From an uncultured Porphyromonadaceae bacterium (lineage in GTDB: Bacteria; Bacteroidota; Bacteroidia; Bacteroidales; Muribaculaceae), in NCBI GenBank assembly GCA_947427285.1, contig CANEHE010000002.1, positions 62,001 to 126,000 on the forward strand: 64,000 nucleotides of DNA. The letters are read 5' to 3'. The notes under the pieces are model-generated. The model was not told the origin of the DNA, did no database searches, and worked only from the letters and a program-made list of their open reading frames with translations. Shown piece by piece: positions 1 through 7,436 of the stretch (within the stretch, counting starts at the first letter, position 1; every line of letters begins with the position of its first letter). The position numbers and the translations under genes are program-made.

Positions 1-1
1 T

Positions 2-232
2 GAAGAATCTGTATCGCAGCAGCCCCTTCCGGACAATATAATAAGAGATTATACGACTCTCGGAGGTGCACCGCATCTTGACGATCAGTATACAGTATTC
101 GGAGAAGTCCTTGAAGGAATGGATGTGATCGAAAAAATTCAGAATGCTGCGACAGACAGCTCCGATCGCCCATTGGAGGACATTCGTATCCTCTCAACAA
201 AAATTCTATGCGGGAAACCCATGCATAAATAG
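2..232 (+). CDS. Peptidyl-prolyl cis-trans isomerase, cyclophilin type (3' end only)
   Basis: The 5' part lies outside the window; 76 codons remain before the TAG stop. The visible residues include GGAPHLDDQYTVFGEV, followed by a segment reading EGMDVIEKIQ. This is the typical C-terminal half of the cyclophilin fold (phenylalanine followed by G-x-V, then the last helix). Cyclophilins accelerate cis-trans isomerisation of X-Pro bonds; in Bacteroidetes they are often periplasmic or lipoproteins, but the N-terminus that would show this is missing. The next gene has its own promoter, so this is probably the last gene of its transcript. Confidence 0.85.
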   Translation, partial: EESVSQQPLPDNIIRDYTTLGGAPHLDDQYTVFGEVLEGMDVIEKIQNAATDSSDRPLEDIRILSTKILCGKPMHK

Positions 233-245
233 ATTCATCTATTAT

Positions 246-277
246 TTTGCAGTAGAAAAATTTGGTATTAAATTTGC
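246..277 (+). promoter_or_regulatory. Bacteroidetes-type promoter of the DUF349 gene
   Basis: TTTG at 246-249, a 19-nt spacer, then TAAATTTGC at 269-277, matching the TTTG / TAnnTTTG pattern. Transcription would start near 282, about 40 nt before the ATG at 325. Confidence 0.7.
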
Positions 278-324
278 AAATTATAACGGCTCTGAAATAT
301 GGAGCTGCAATATAACTAATAAAT

Positions 325-2325
325 ATGAATGAGCTTGACAAGACTTCCCCTTCAAAGGAGAATGTGACCCCTGAGACCGTCTCTACAGAGATCCAGACAA
401 CCACGGAAGAGACAGTTGCCGCCATCGAGAAAGACGAATCCGATTCTTGTGTTTCAGATGTCTGCATTGAAACAGAATCACCCGCCTTGACCCTATCAGA
501 AACAGTTGCCCGTATAAACGACAACGCATGTGCCGATCCATGCACCGAAACAGAATCGCCGGCAATGTCAATTGCTGAATTTGCAGAAGAAGAGGAACAA
601 CAAAACCCCTCCTTCAAACTGTTTCACGACATGACCAAGGAGGAACTTGTCAATACCTTGAAAGAAATACTTGAAACGTCGCGTCTTGATGCTTATCGTG
701 AAGTAAATGGAATCAGAAAGGCTTTCAATGACATTCGTGAAAAAGAAGCTGAACGTGAGTTGGCAGAATTTATTGATGCAGGAAATGCTCCGGAGGATTT
801 CTCTTCCACCCCTTCTGAACTTGACATTGAATTCCAACGCCTGTCATCGGATTTCCGTCAGCGTCGCACAGAATATGTGGCAGCTGAGGAGGCAAGACGC
901 CTTGCAAATCTGGATAAGAAAAAAGAGATCGTAAAACAGATATTGGATCTTACCGAAGATATTGACAATATCAATCTTCGTTTTCAGGAATTCCGTGAAC
1001 TTCAATCTGATTTCAAAGAGATAAGGGATATTCCACAAAGTGAGGAGAATGAGGTGTGGAAACATTTCCAATCCGCGGTAGAGCAATTTTACGACTGTCT
1101 GAAAGTCAACAAGGAACTCCGCGATCTTGATTTTAAGAAAAATCTTGAACTCAAGCGTCAGCTTGTGGAAGAAGTCAAGGCTCTGGAGACAGAAGAAGAT
1201 GTCGTTGGAGCACTGAGAAAACTTCAGGAACTGCGTGATCAATGGCGTGAGGTCGGACCTGTAGCAAAAGAGCTTCGTGATGAAATCTGGAAAGAATTCA
1301 ATGCGTCGGCATCCATTGTCTTCCGTCGTCATCAGGATTATTTTGAGACACGCAAAGCCATTGAACAGAAAGCAGAGGAGAAAAAGATCCGTCTTTGCGA
1401 AGAAGCAGAAAATGTCTTAACCCGTGAATTTGCCAAAGGATCTGATTGGGAGGCTGCTGCAGAAGAACTTAAAGCCCTCCAGGCAAAATGGAAAGAAGCT
1501 GGGGTCGCTTCCAGAAAAGTAAACAATCAGTTATTCACACGTTTCCGTAAGGCATGTGATGATTTCTTCAACCGTAGGAACGAACATTATCGTGAACTCC
1601 GGGAAAAATACGATTTAGCCATCAAAGCCAAAGAGGCGTTGATCGCAAAAACTATTAGACTGGCAGAAGAACCTGATACACAAAAAGCAGTATCTGAAGC
1701 ACTTAAAATCCAGGAAGAATGGAAACATGCCGGCATTGTACCCATAAAACATAAGGATGCCCTCTGGAAGCGTTTCCGTGAGGCCTGTGATGTGATTTTT
1801 GACCGTCGTAAAAAAGAAACCGGAGCACAACGTCAGGAGCAGAATGCAAATCTGGCGGCCAAAAAAGAAATAATCGCCCAGTTAAAGGAAATCCCCGTAG
1901 ATCTTGACCGTAAAGATGGAATTTCCCGTGTACGTGAATTGCAGAATAAATGGAACTCCATAGGTTTTGTGCCTTTCAAACACAAGAATGCTGTCAATGA
2001 TGAGTATCGGGCAATTGTTGATGCCCTGTATGATACTTTCAAAATGAAAGAACAGCGGGCACGAATGAAGAATTTCAGCGATCAGATCGAATCAATTTCA
2101 TCCGACGATTCAAAACTGGGACGAGAAAGAGACCGCCTCATGCGTGAACTTGACAGAAAACGTCAGGAACTTAAAACATACGAAAACAATCTGGGCTTCT
2201 TCAATGTCAAGTCATCTGCAGGCAGTTCCATGCTTAGAGAGATGGAACGCCGAACAAAGCAGATTGAAGAGGAAATAGTCACTATCCGGAAAAAAATAGA
2301 GATGGTCGATGACAAGATCAACTGA
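325..2325 (+). CDS. DUF349 domain-containing protein with five repeats
   Basis: A 666-residue, highly charged, mostly helical protein with no signal peptide or membrane segment. The acidic N-terminal ~110 residues look disordered and carry a duplicated short motif (C-x-ETESPA twice). After that come about five tandem DUF349 units, each recognisable by L-x-W-x-x-x-G followed by an aromatic/arginine-rich helix, e.g. LQELRDQWREVG, LKALQAKWKEAG, LKIQEEWKHAG and LQNKWNSIGF. The C-terminus (about 585-666) is a coiled coil. DUF349 proteins are widespread in Bacteroidetes and their biochemical function is unknown to me; cytoplasmic location is inferred. It has its own promoter, and a strong terminator follows, so it appears monocistronic. 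Confidence 0.85.
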   Translation: MNELDKTSPSKENVTPETVSTEIQTTTEETVAAIEKDESDSCVSDVCIETESPALTLSETVARINDNACADPCTETESPAMSIAEFAEEEEQQNPSFKLFHDMTKEELVNTLKEILETSRLDAYREVNGIRKAFNDIREKEAERELAEFIDAGNAPEDFSSTPSELDIEFQRLSSDFRQRRTEYVAAEEARRLANLDKKKEIVKQILDLTEDIDNINLRFQEFRELQSDFKEIRDIPQSEENEVWKHFQSAVEQFYDCLKVNKELRDLDFKKNLELKRQLVEEVKALETEEDVVGALRKLQELRDQWREVGPVAKELRDEIWKEFNASASIVFRRHQDYFETRKAIEQKAEEKKIRLCEEAENVLTREFAKGSDWEAAAEELKALQAKWKEAGVASRKVNNQLFTRFRKACDDFFNRRNEHYRELREKYDLAIKAKEALIAKTIRLAEEPDTQKAVSEALKIQEEWKHAGIVPIKHKDALWKRFREACDVIFDRRKKETGAQRQEQNANLAAKKEIIAQLKEIPVDLDRKDGISRVRELQNKWNSIGFVPFKHKNAVNDEYRAIVDALYDTFKMKEQRARMKNFSDQIESISSDDSKLGRERDRLMRELDRKRQELKTYENNLGFFNVKSSAGSSMLREMERRTKQIEEEIVTIRKKIEMVDDKIN

Positions 2326-2363
2326 TTCTGAAGGATCTGCATACTAAAAGCATTAAAAAACAT

Positions 2364-2415
2364 AAACAAGCCGGGCTGTGACGCCGTCACCGGCACACCA
2401 CAGCCCGGCTTGTTT
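2364..2415 (+). terminator. Rho-independent terminator after the DUF349 gene
   Basis: A perfect 17-nt inverted repeat (2364-2380 with 2399-2415) with A-rich left and T-rich right ends. Its 18-nt loop holds a further small hairpin, GCCG-TCAC-CGGC. Confidence 0.8.
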
Positions 2416-2444
2416 CAATTGCGCTCTACACTGACCCTTATCCG

Positions 2445-3830
2445 ATGAAAGACCGAGTGCGTTTTGGGAAATACATAAGAGTGGCTTTGACTGTTGGCGA
2501 TTTCATTGTCGTCAATCTCGCGTATTTTCTAATATGCTTCATTGTACCGGATACCAATCCTCTGGACAGCAAATGGGCATGGCTGATCGCCAATCTTGCT
2601 TTTATCCCCTCATCCGCATTTTTTTCAGGGATTCACAATGACCGTATTATCTATGCAGACAGGGTAGTAATCAATGCACTTCAAAGTTCTGTACTCTACA
2701 GCGGCACATTTCTTGCACTTCTATACATATTCGATCTCTACCATGTAGGAGCGACTGCATCGTTAAGTCTTGGAGTAGTCCTTTTCATATTACTGTCCTT
2801 ATGGTGGATCATTTCGCGGAAACTTCTCAAACGTTTCCGAAGAATGGGATTCAATTTCAAACGTGTCATTATCATAGGGACTGGCCCGACAGGCCGCCTT
2901 GTAGCCCGGGAACTTGCGAGTGACGCCGGATATGGATACCGTCTCATGGGGCTTTTCGATGATGACATAAATGCCAGGGCACAGATACAGGGTGAATTCA
3001 CCGCCTCTCTTGACGAAGTGGAAAATTTTGTACGACTCAACAACATTGACATAATATATTATACTGTCTCCGGGGAGAATGAGGAAACAATCCGACGAAT
3101 GATGCTCGTGGCAGATGAGGCAGGCGCAGAATTTGTATATGTGCCCAAATACCATCCTATACTTCAAGGACAATTTCAGCTTTCATCGGTTGGCATGATG
3201 CCTGCCATGACACACATTCTGTCTCCTCTCCATACGTTTCCAAACAAAATGGTCAAACGGACTCTGGATCTCGCAATGGCCATTCCTTTCTGTCTGCTGT
3301 CACCTATCATATTTGTTCCGATTGCGATCGCAATAAAAATTTCCTCTCCCGGACCAGTTTTCTTCAGACAAAAACGCACCGGGATATATGGGCGAGATTT
3401 TGTCTGTTATAAATTCCGGACTATGAGGGTCAATGATCAGGCAGACACACTTCAGGCGACAGCAAACGATCCCCGCAAAACAAAACTGGGAGATTTTCTC
3501 CGACGTACTTCAATCGACGAACTTCCACAATTTTTCAATGTACTGATCGGCAACATGTCTGTTGTCGGTCCTCGTCCACACATGATCAGTCACACCGAAG
3601 AATATAGTACTCTCATAGACAGATATATGGTCAGACACGCGGTAAAGCCGGGTATCACCGGATGGGCACAAGTCAACGGTTTCAGAGGGGCAACAAAACA
3701 ATTATGGCAAATGGAGAAGCGTGTTGAGCATGACGTATGGTATATCCGTAACTGGAATATTTTTCTTGATCTTAAAATAATATTCCTCACACTTTTCAAT
3801 AGTTTCCGAGGTGAAAAGAATGCCTATTGA
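2445..3830 (+). CDS. Undecaprenyl-phosphate sugar phosphotransferase (WcaJ-like, polyprenyl glycosylphosphotransferase)
   Basis: A 461-residue membrane protein. The N-terminal ~120 residues contain four to five hydrophobic segments. A Rossmann-like domain follows ([18 protein letters not shown], about 142-160). Then comes a transmembrane segment near 275-300 and the catalytic sugar-transferase domain, with [32 protein letters not shown] and [15 protein letters not shown]. This family transfers a hexose-1-phosphate (glucose or galactose in characterised members) from UDP-sugar to undecaprenyl phosphate, the first step of exopolysaccharide or capsule repeat-unit synthesis at the inner membrane. 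No glycosyltransferase, flippase or polymerase genes are next to it, so it is an orphan initiator here. The exact sugar cannot be told from sequence. Confidence 0.9.
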   Translation: MKDRVRFGKYIRVALTVGDFIVVNLAYFLICFIVPDTNPLDSKWAWLIANLAFIPSSAFFSGIHNDRIIYADRVVINALQSSVLYSGTFLALLYIFDLYHVGATASLSLGVVLFILLSLWWIISRKLLKRFRRMGFNFKRVIIIGTGPTGRLVARELASDAGYGYRLMGLFDDDINARAQIQGEFTASLDEVENFVRLNNIDIIYYTVSGENEETIRRMMLVADEAGAEFVYVPKYHPILQGQFQLSSVGMMPAMTHILSPLHTFPNKMVKRTLDLAMAIPFCLLSPIIFVPIAIAIKISSPGPVFFRQKRTGIYGRDFVCYKFRTMRVNDQADTLQATANDPRKTKLGDFLRRTSIDELPQFFNVLIGNMSVVGPRPHMISHTEEYSTLIDRYMVRHAVKPGITGWAQVNGFRGATKQLWQMEKRVEHDVWYIRNWNIFLDLKIIFLTLFNSFRGEKNAY

Positions 3831-3874
3831 GAAAAGGGAAATTCCCAATATTTCGTGACAATAATCTTAACTAC

Positions 3875-3899
3875 AAAAAAGACTGCATTTCTGCAGTCT
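3875..3899 (-). terminator. Terminator of the tRNA-Glu transcript
   Basis: On the minus strand an 8-bp stem (AGACTGCA/TGCAGTCT) with a 4-nt loop is followed by six T residues, directly downstream of the tRNA. Confidence 0.65.
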
Positions 3900-3903
3900 A
3901 AAG

Positions 3904-3975
3904 TAGCCGATCCGGGACTCGAACCCGAGTCTCCACCGTGAGAGGGTGGCGTGCTAACCGCTACACTAATCGGCC
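3904..3975 (-). tRNA. tRNA-Glu (anticodon CTC)
   Basis: The reverse complement folds as a 72-nt cloverleaf. The acceptor is GGCCGAT/ATCGGCT with a G1-U72 wobble. The D-arm is GTG/CAC, the anticodon stem is CCACC/GGTGG around the loop CTCTCAC (anticodon CTC, reading GAG), and the T-arm is TCGGG/CCCGG around TTCGAGT. The discriminator base is A and the 3' CCA is not encoded. Confidence 0.93.
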
Positions 3976-4126
3976 ATCTATATCTTATATTTGTCTATTG
4001 GGATAAGCTGTATCCCTTTTGACGATGCAAAATTACAACATTACTCGGACATGACCAAATATTTCCGACTTTTTTTAGAAAAGAAATGCAAAACAGTTTC
4101 AACTGACATCGAGTATTTACATTAAT

Positions 4127-4159
4127 CTTGTTCATATCGGGAGTTTTTTTTAATTTTGC
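4127..4159 (+). promoter_or_regulatory. Promoter of the LysM/outer-membrane barrel pair
   Basis: TTG at 4128-4130, a 20-nt spacer, then TAATTTTGC at 4151-4159. The predicted leader is about 105 nt, up to the ATG at 4270. It would serve both 4270-6198 and 6247-6933. Confidence 0.6.
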
Positions 4160-4269
4160 ATATACAAATACCTGTCTCGGGTAATCCGTATCTGCTTCAT
4201 GGTAACTATGTGTTGGTACAATATATCTGAAACACTTGCTATGCAGCATCTATTATAATCAATGAGATT

Positions 4270-6198
4270 ATGTTTCGACTAAAAATATTGGCTTTATCGC
4301 TTTTTGTTTTTTCTGCAATGTCTGGGATAGCACAATCGTTACCAACTGTGACATTACAAGGGAAATCATTCTATTACTACGAAGTAAAAAAGGGAGATTC
4401 CCTTTATGGCATTGCAAAAGATAACGGTTGGGATATCGAGAAACTTAAATCGCTAAACCCGGTTGTCGCCCTTGAGCTAAAAAAGGGGGCACGTCTCTAT
4501 TATCCAGCTCAAGACAATGCGCCCTTTTCCAAAGACAATATAAAGCCCGATCAAACATCTACTACAAAAGGTGATATTATCCGACATACAGTAGCAAAAG
4601 GGGAGACCGTTTACTTCATTGCCAGAAAATATGGAGTCCCGGTCGATCTGATATATTATCAGAACCCCGACTCGCGCAGCAGTATAAAAGCAGGCGAGAT
4701 ACTGACAATTGACCGTTCCATCCCTATAGACGAAGCTGTAATCTATGTGATTCAATCGGGAGACACTCCCTTTGGCGTCGCTAAAAAATTCAATTGTGCC
4801 GTAGAGGATATATATAGAGATAATCCAGGTGTAAATGATAGAAATTTCAAAACTGGAAGCACAATCAAAGTAGCAGCCAACTCCAATCTCCACAGGATGA
4901 AAAGCGAAAAAGTAGTATCTGACAAACTGGACAGATTCAGCACTTACAAAGTTGGCAAAGATGAATCCTGGGAAGGTATCGCCCGAAAGACAGGAACCAG
5001 TGTGGAGGAGCTGCAACGTATCAATCCCGGAACAGAACTGAAACGGGGAGTAACAATATCGGTCCCTGAATACGAAGAGGTGGAGACTATCCATAGATAT
5101 GTGGCTCAGGATCCACGTGAAAAAACAGAGGAGGGCCGAATGGAGATTTTTCAGGATGTGACGGAAAGTATGATTCGTACACATGGTAAAGTGAAAGCCG
5201 TCATTATACTTGATTCTCCATCCTCTAAGAAAGACATGGAATTCTGCCGAGGATTTATCACTGCCGTTGACAAATACAAAAAGGCTGATTTTGAAATAGA
5301 TCTCGATATAATCCGTGGAGACCGCGCTCAAGAAGAGATAATTGAGGATATAAACAGAATTAAACCGAATCTTATCATCCCCACAACAGAAAAAGATCTT
5401 CCAACTTTCCTGTCTGATTACGCCCGTGACAATTATGCCTCATTGGTAAATGTATTCAATCTTAAAGACAATGCTTTTCGTACCAATGCTTCAGTGGTTC
5501 AACTTATGCCTCCGACTGCAGAATTTAACGAGACTATAACGAAATATATCGAAGATACTTTTCCTAACAGGAAAATCGTAATTGTGAGTGCCACCGATGA
5601 GGAAGATATGGTTGCCCGACTACTTGAGTCCCGGATAGACAATGCTCGGATCCTCACTCTTACTCTTGATGAATTACAGGATTATCCTTTTTACGAGACC
5701 GAGAGTTATCTTGTATATGCCACTCCAACGAAAAAGACAGACGTTACTACTTTGATTGATATACTTCAAAACGTAAAGGACGAGTCTCCATTGACCGAAA
5801 TATCTGTCGTAGGACGGCCAAACTGGATAACATTTTCAGATGGCATGAAAGAAAAACTATGTCAGAATGATGTATATATCCCTTCACGTTTTTATTTCGA
5901 TATGGGCAACCCCGACAGCAAGGCATTTCTCGCAGCCTACAGATATATTTTCAGACATCCACCGCTGAAATCATTCCCTGTCTATGCAGTAATGGGATAT
6001 GACGTGGGCAATTTCTTTCTGCCACTACAGGCTTATTCCCCGGAAGACTATTCCGTTATACCATCAACCTCGACTCCGCAGCTTCAGGTTGATATAGACT
6101 TGAAGAAACAGGGAGAAAACGGAGGATATCTCAATCCGACATGTTACCTCATACGATACACTCCGGCACAATACGTGGATAAAATCAAAATAGAATAA
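4270..6198 (+). CDS. LysM peptidoglycan-binding protein with a periplasmic-binding-like domain
   Basis: 642 residues. It starts with a Sec signal peptide (cleavage likely after SGIAQ). Four LysM repeats follow, at about 36-79, 105-150, 159-203 and 224-267, each with G-(D/E)-(S/T) near its start and I-x-x-x-NP in its second half (the fourth is the most divergent at its start, with KDES in place of the usual GD). From about 290 to the C-terminus the sequence resembles the type I periplasmic-binding (receptor family ligand-binding) fold: VKAVIILDSPSSKKDMEFC, IVIVSATDEEDMVARLL, and an E-x-Y-L-V-Y segment. LysM modules bind N-acetylglucosamine in peptidoglycan, so the protein is probably a periplasmic, wall-attached sensor or scaffold; the ligand is unknown. 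An outer-membrane barrel gene follows after 48 nt, suggesting the two act together at the wall/outer-membrane interface. Confidence 0.85.
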   Translation: MFRLKILALSLFVFSAMSGIAQSLPTVTLQGKSFYYYEVKKGDSLYGIAKDNGWDIEKLKSLNPVVALELKKGARLYYPAQDNAPFSKDNIKPDQTSTTKGDIIRHTVAKGETVYFIARKYGVPVDLIYYQNPDSRSSIKAGEILTIDRSIPIDEAVIYVIQSGDTPFGVAKKFNCAVEDIYRDNPGVNDRNFKTGSTIKVAANSNLHRMKSEKVVSDKLDRFSTYKVGKDESWEGIARKTGTSVEELQRINPGTELKRGVTISVPEYEEVETIHRYVAQDPREKTEEGRMEIFQDVTESMIRTHGKVKAVIILDSPSSKKDMEFCRGFITAVDKYKKADFEIDLDIIRGDRAQEEIIEDINRIKPNLIIPTTEKDLPTFLSDYARDNYASLVNVFNLKDNAFRTNASVVQLMPPTAEFNETITKYIEDTFPNRKIVIVSATDEEDMVARLLESRIDNARILTLTLDELQDYPFYETESYLVYATPTKKTDVTTLIDILQNVKDESPLTEISVVGRPNWITFSDGMKEKLCQNDVYIPSRFYFDMGNPDSKAFLAAYRYIFRHPPLKSFPVYAVMGYDVGNFFLPLQAYSPEDYSVIPSTSTPQLQVDIDLKKQGENGGYLNPTCYLIRYTPAQYVDKIKIE

Positions 6199-6246
6199 CT
6201 GCGACAAGTACATCGAGTCTACTCTTTTAGTCTAAACAAAAACAGA

Positions 6247-6933
6247 ATGTTGAGACGTATATATATTTTTCTGCTTTTAATCGTATCAGTTTCAGCAATA
6301 TCAATCTCTGCACAAACCCACTATAAGGCAAACATCGCCATAGGTGTGAAAGGCGGAGCGGATATGTCCCGGGTGTTTTTCAATCCAGGTGTGCCACAGA
6401 GCTTTCAGTTTGGAGGAATCGCCGGATTGTCTTTCCGATATATCGAAGAGAATCATTTCGGTCTTATCGCTGAAGTCAATTGGACACAAAGAGGGTGGAA
6501 AGAGAGTTTCAACAATGCTCCATACCGATATTCCCGAACTCTCAACTACATTCAGATCCCAGTGATGGCACACATCTATTTCGGGCGTCGAGGACGTTTC
6601 TTTTTTAATGCCGGTCCTGAAATTGGCTTCTTCCTAAGCGACTCCACTGATGCAAATTTCAATCCTTGGAACACGGGGTCATTACCGGATTTTCCTAATA
6701 CCAACCGAACCAATATCCAACAGACTATGCCGGTCAATCAGAAAATAGACTATGGCATATCGGCAGGCCTGGGAGGAGAATTCAGTGTAAACAGACGCCA
6801 TTCCCTTTATCTGGAAGCACGATTCTATTATGGATTGGGTAATGTATTGAAATCTGGACGTACCGATCCATTCAACGCATCCAACCAGATGTCAGTCAGT
6901 CTTTGTCTGGGATATTGGTTTCGTGTTAAATAA
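6247..6933 (+). CDS. Outer-membrane beta-barrel protein (PorT-family-like, OMP_b-brl_2)
   Basis: 228 residues with a signal peptide (SAISISAQ). The rest is alternating beta strands rich in glycine and aromatic residues: GVKGGADMSRVFF, GGIAGLSFRYI, LNYIQIPVMAHIYFG, FFFNAGPEIGFFL, LYLEARFYYGLGNVL. It ends with the strand VSLCLGYWFRV. This is the eight-stranded barrel family often annotated as PorT or porin family in Bacteroidetes. Despite the name, membership alone does not make it the T9SS component PorT. It shares an operon with the LysM protein just upstream. Substrate or partner unknown. Confidence 0.85.
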   Translation: MLRRIYIFLLLIVSVSAISISAQTHYKANIAIGVKGGADMSRVFFNPGVPQSFQFGGIAGLSFRYIEENHFGLIAEVNWTQRGWKESFNNAPYRYSRTLNYIQIPVMAHIYFGRRGRFFFNAGPEIGFFLSDSTDANFNPWNTGSLPDFPNTNRTNIQQTMPVNQKIDYGISAGLGGEFSVNRRHSLYLEARFYYGLGNVLKSGRTDPFNASNQMSVSLCLGYWFRVK

Positions 6934-6953
6934 TTCTGAACCACCTGAATCAA

Positions 6954-7436
6954 TCATATTCTCCCCGGGAAAACAATCCTCTGGTTGGTACTCCCCCGGA
7001 ATGGTAAATCAGGATCTCGGAGATTCATGATGAAACGTCCCTCTACCACAGCCTCAGCATGCGCCACGGCCTCCATTTTTGTAGGATCGGCCTGTATCTC
7101 ATCCCAGGTAAAGCCCGTATAAATCCATACTGTCAATCCTTCGGCTGTCACCGCATCAACAATTTTCTTTATTTTCTCCGGTTGGTAAAGGGGATCTCCT
7201 CCAGTAATGGTAACATTAAATTCCTCTTCCCGCACTACATCCATAATCTCTGCAAGAGTCATGGATACTCCACCATCGAATGGCCATGAATCCGGATTAT
7301 GGCACCCCGGACATCTATGATTACACCCGGACAGATAAATACTGGTGCGGAATCCAGGGCCATCAACTGTCGTACCCCTTCTGATGTCGAGAACATTCAA
7401 GGAAATATCTTCGTCTGCCATTCCTGAATCATTCAT
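6954..7436 (-). CDS. nrdG: Anaerobic ribonucleotide reductase activating protein
   Basis: A radical-SAM activase of about 160 residues that installs the glycyl radical on NrdD. The radical-SAM cluster motif is in GCNHRCPGCHNP (C-x3-C-x2-C). Further motifs are TITGGDPLYQPEKI (SAM-binding GGD/E) and VWIYTGFTWDEI. I take the ATG at 7436, which overlaps the nrdD stop codon by 8 nt (ATGAATGA); another ATG lies 15 nt further in. The longer reading from 7463 would use TTG and is unlikely. The overlap indicates translational coupling with nrdD. The 3' end faces the outer-membrane barrel gene with 20 nt between them. Confidence 0.93.
   Translation of the reverse strand: MNDSGMADEDISLNVLDIRRGTTVDGPGFRTSIYLSGCNHRCPGCHNPDSWPFDGGVSMTLAEIMDVVREEEFNVTITGGDPLYQPEKIKKIVDAVTAEGLTVWIYTGFTWDEIQADPTKMEAVAHAEAVVEGRFIMNLRDPDLPFRGSTNQRIVFPGRI

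Noticed and set aside
144-332. 62-residue plus-strand ORF at the left edge
   Set aside because: Overlaps the cyclophilin C-terminus in another frame and the promoter of the DUF349 gene; no family resemblance.
844-1332. 162-residue minus-strand ORF
   Set aside because: Antisense shadow of the DUF349 repeats.
4477-5331. 284-residue minus-strand ORF
   Set aside because: Antisense to the LysM protein gene, no start signals, composition of a reverse-complement shadow rich in Phe/Tyr/Ile.
6247-6933. Calling the small barrel the T9SS component PorT
   Set aside because: The broad barrel family shares the PorT label in databases; nothing here beyond the fold indicates a T9SS role.
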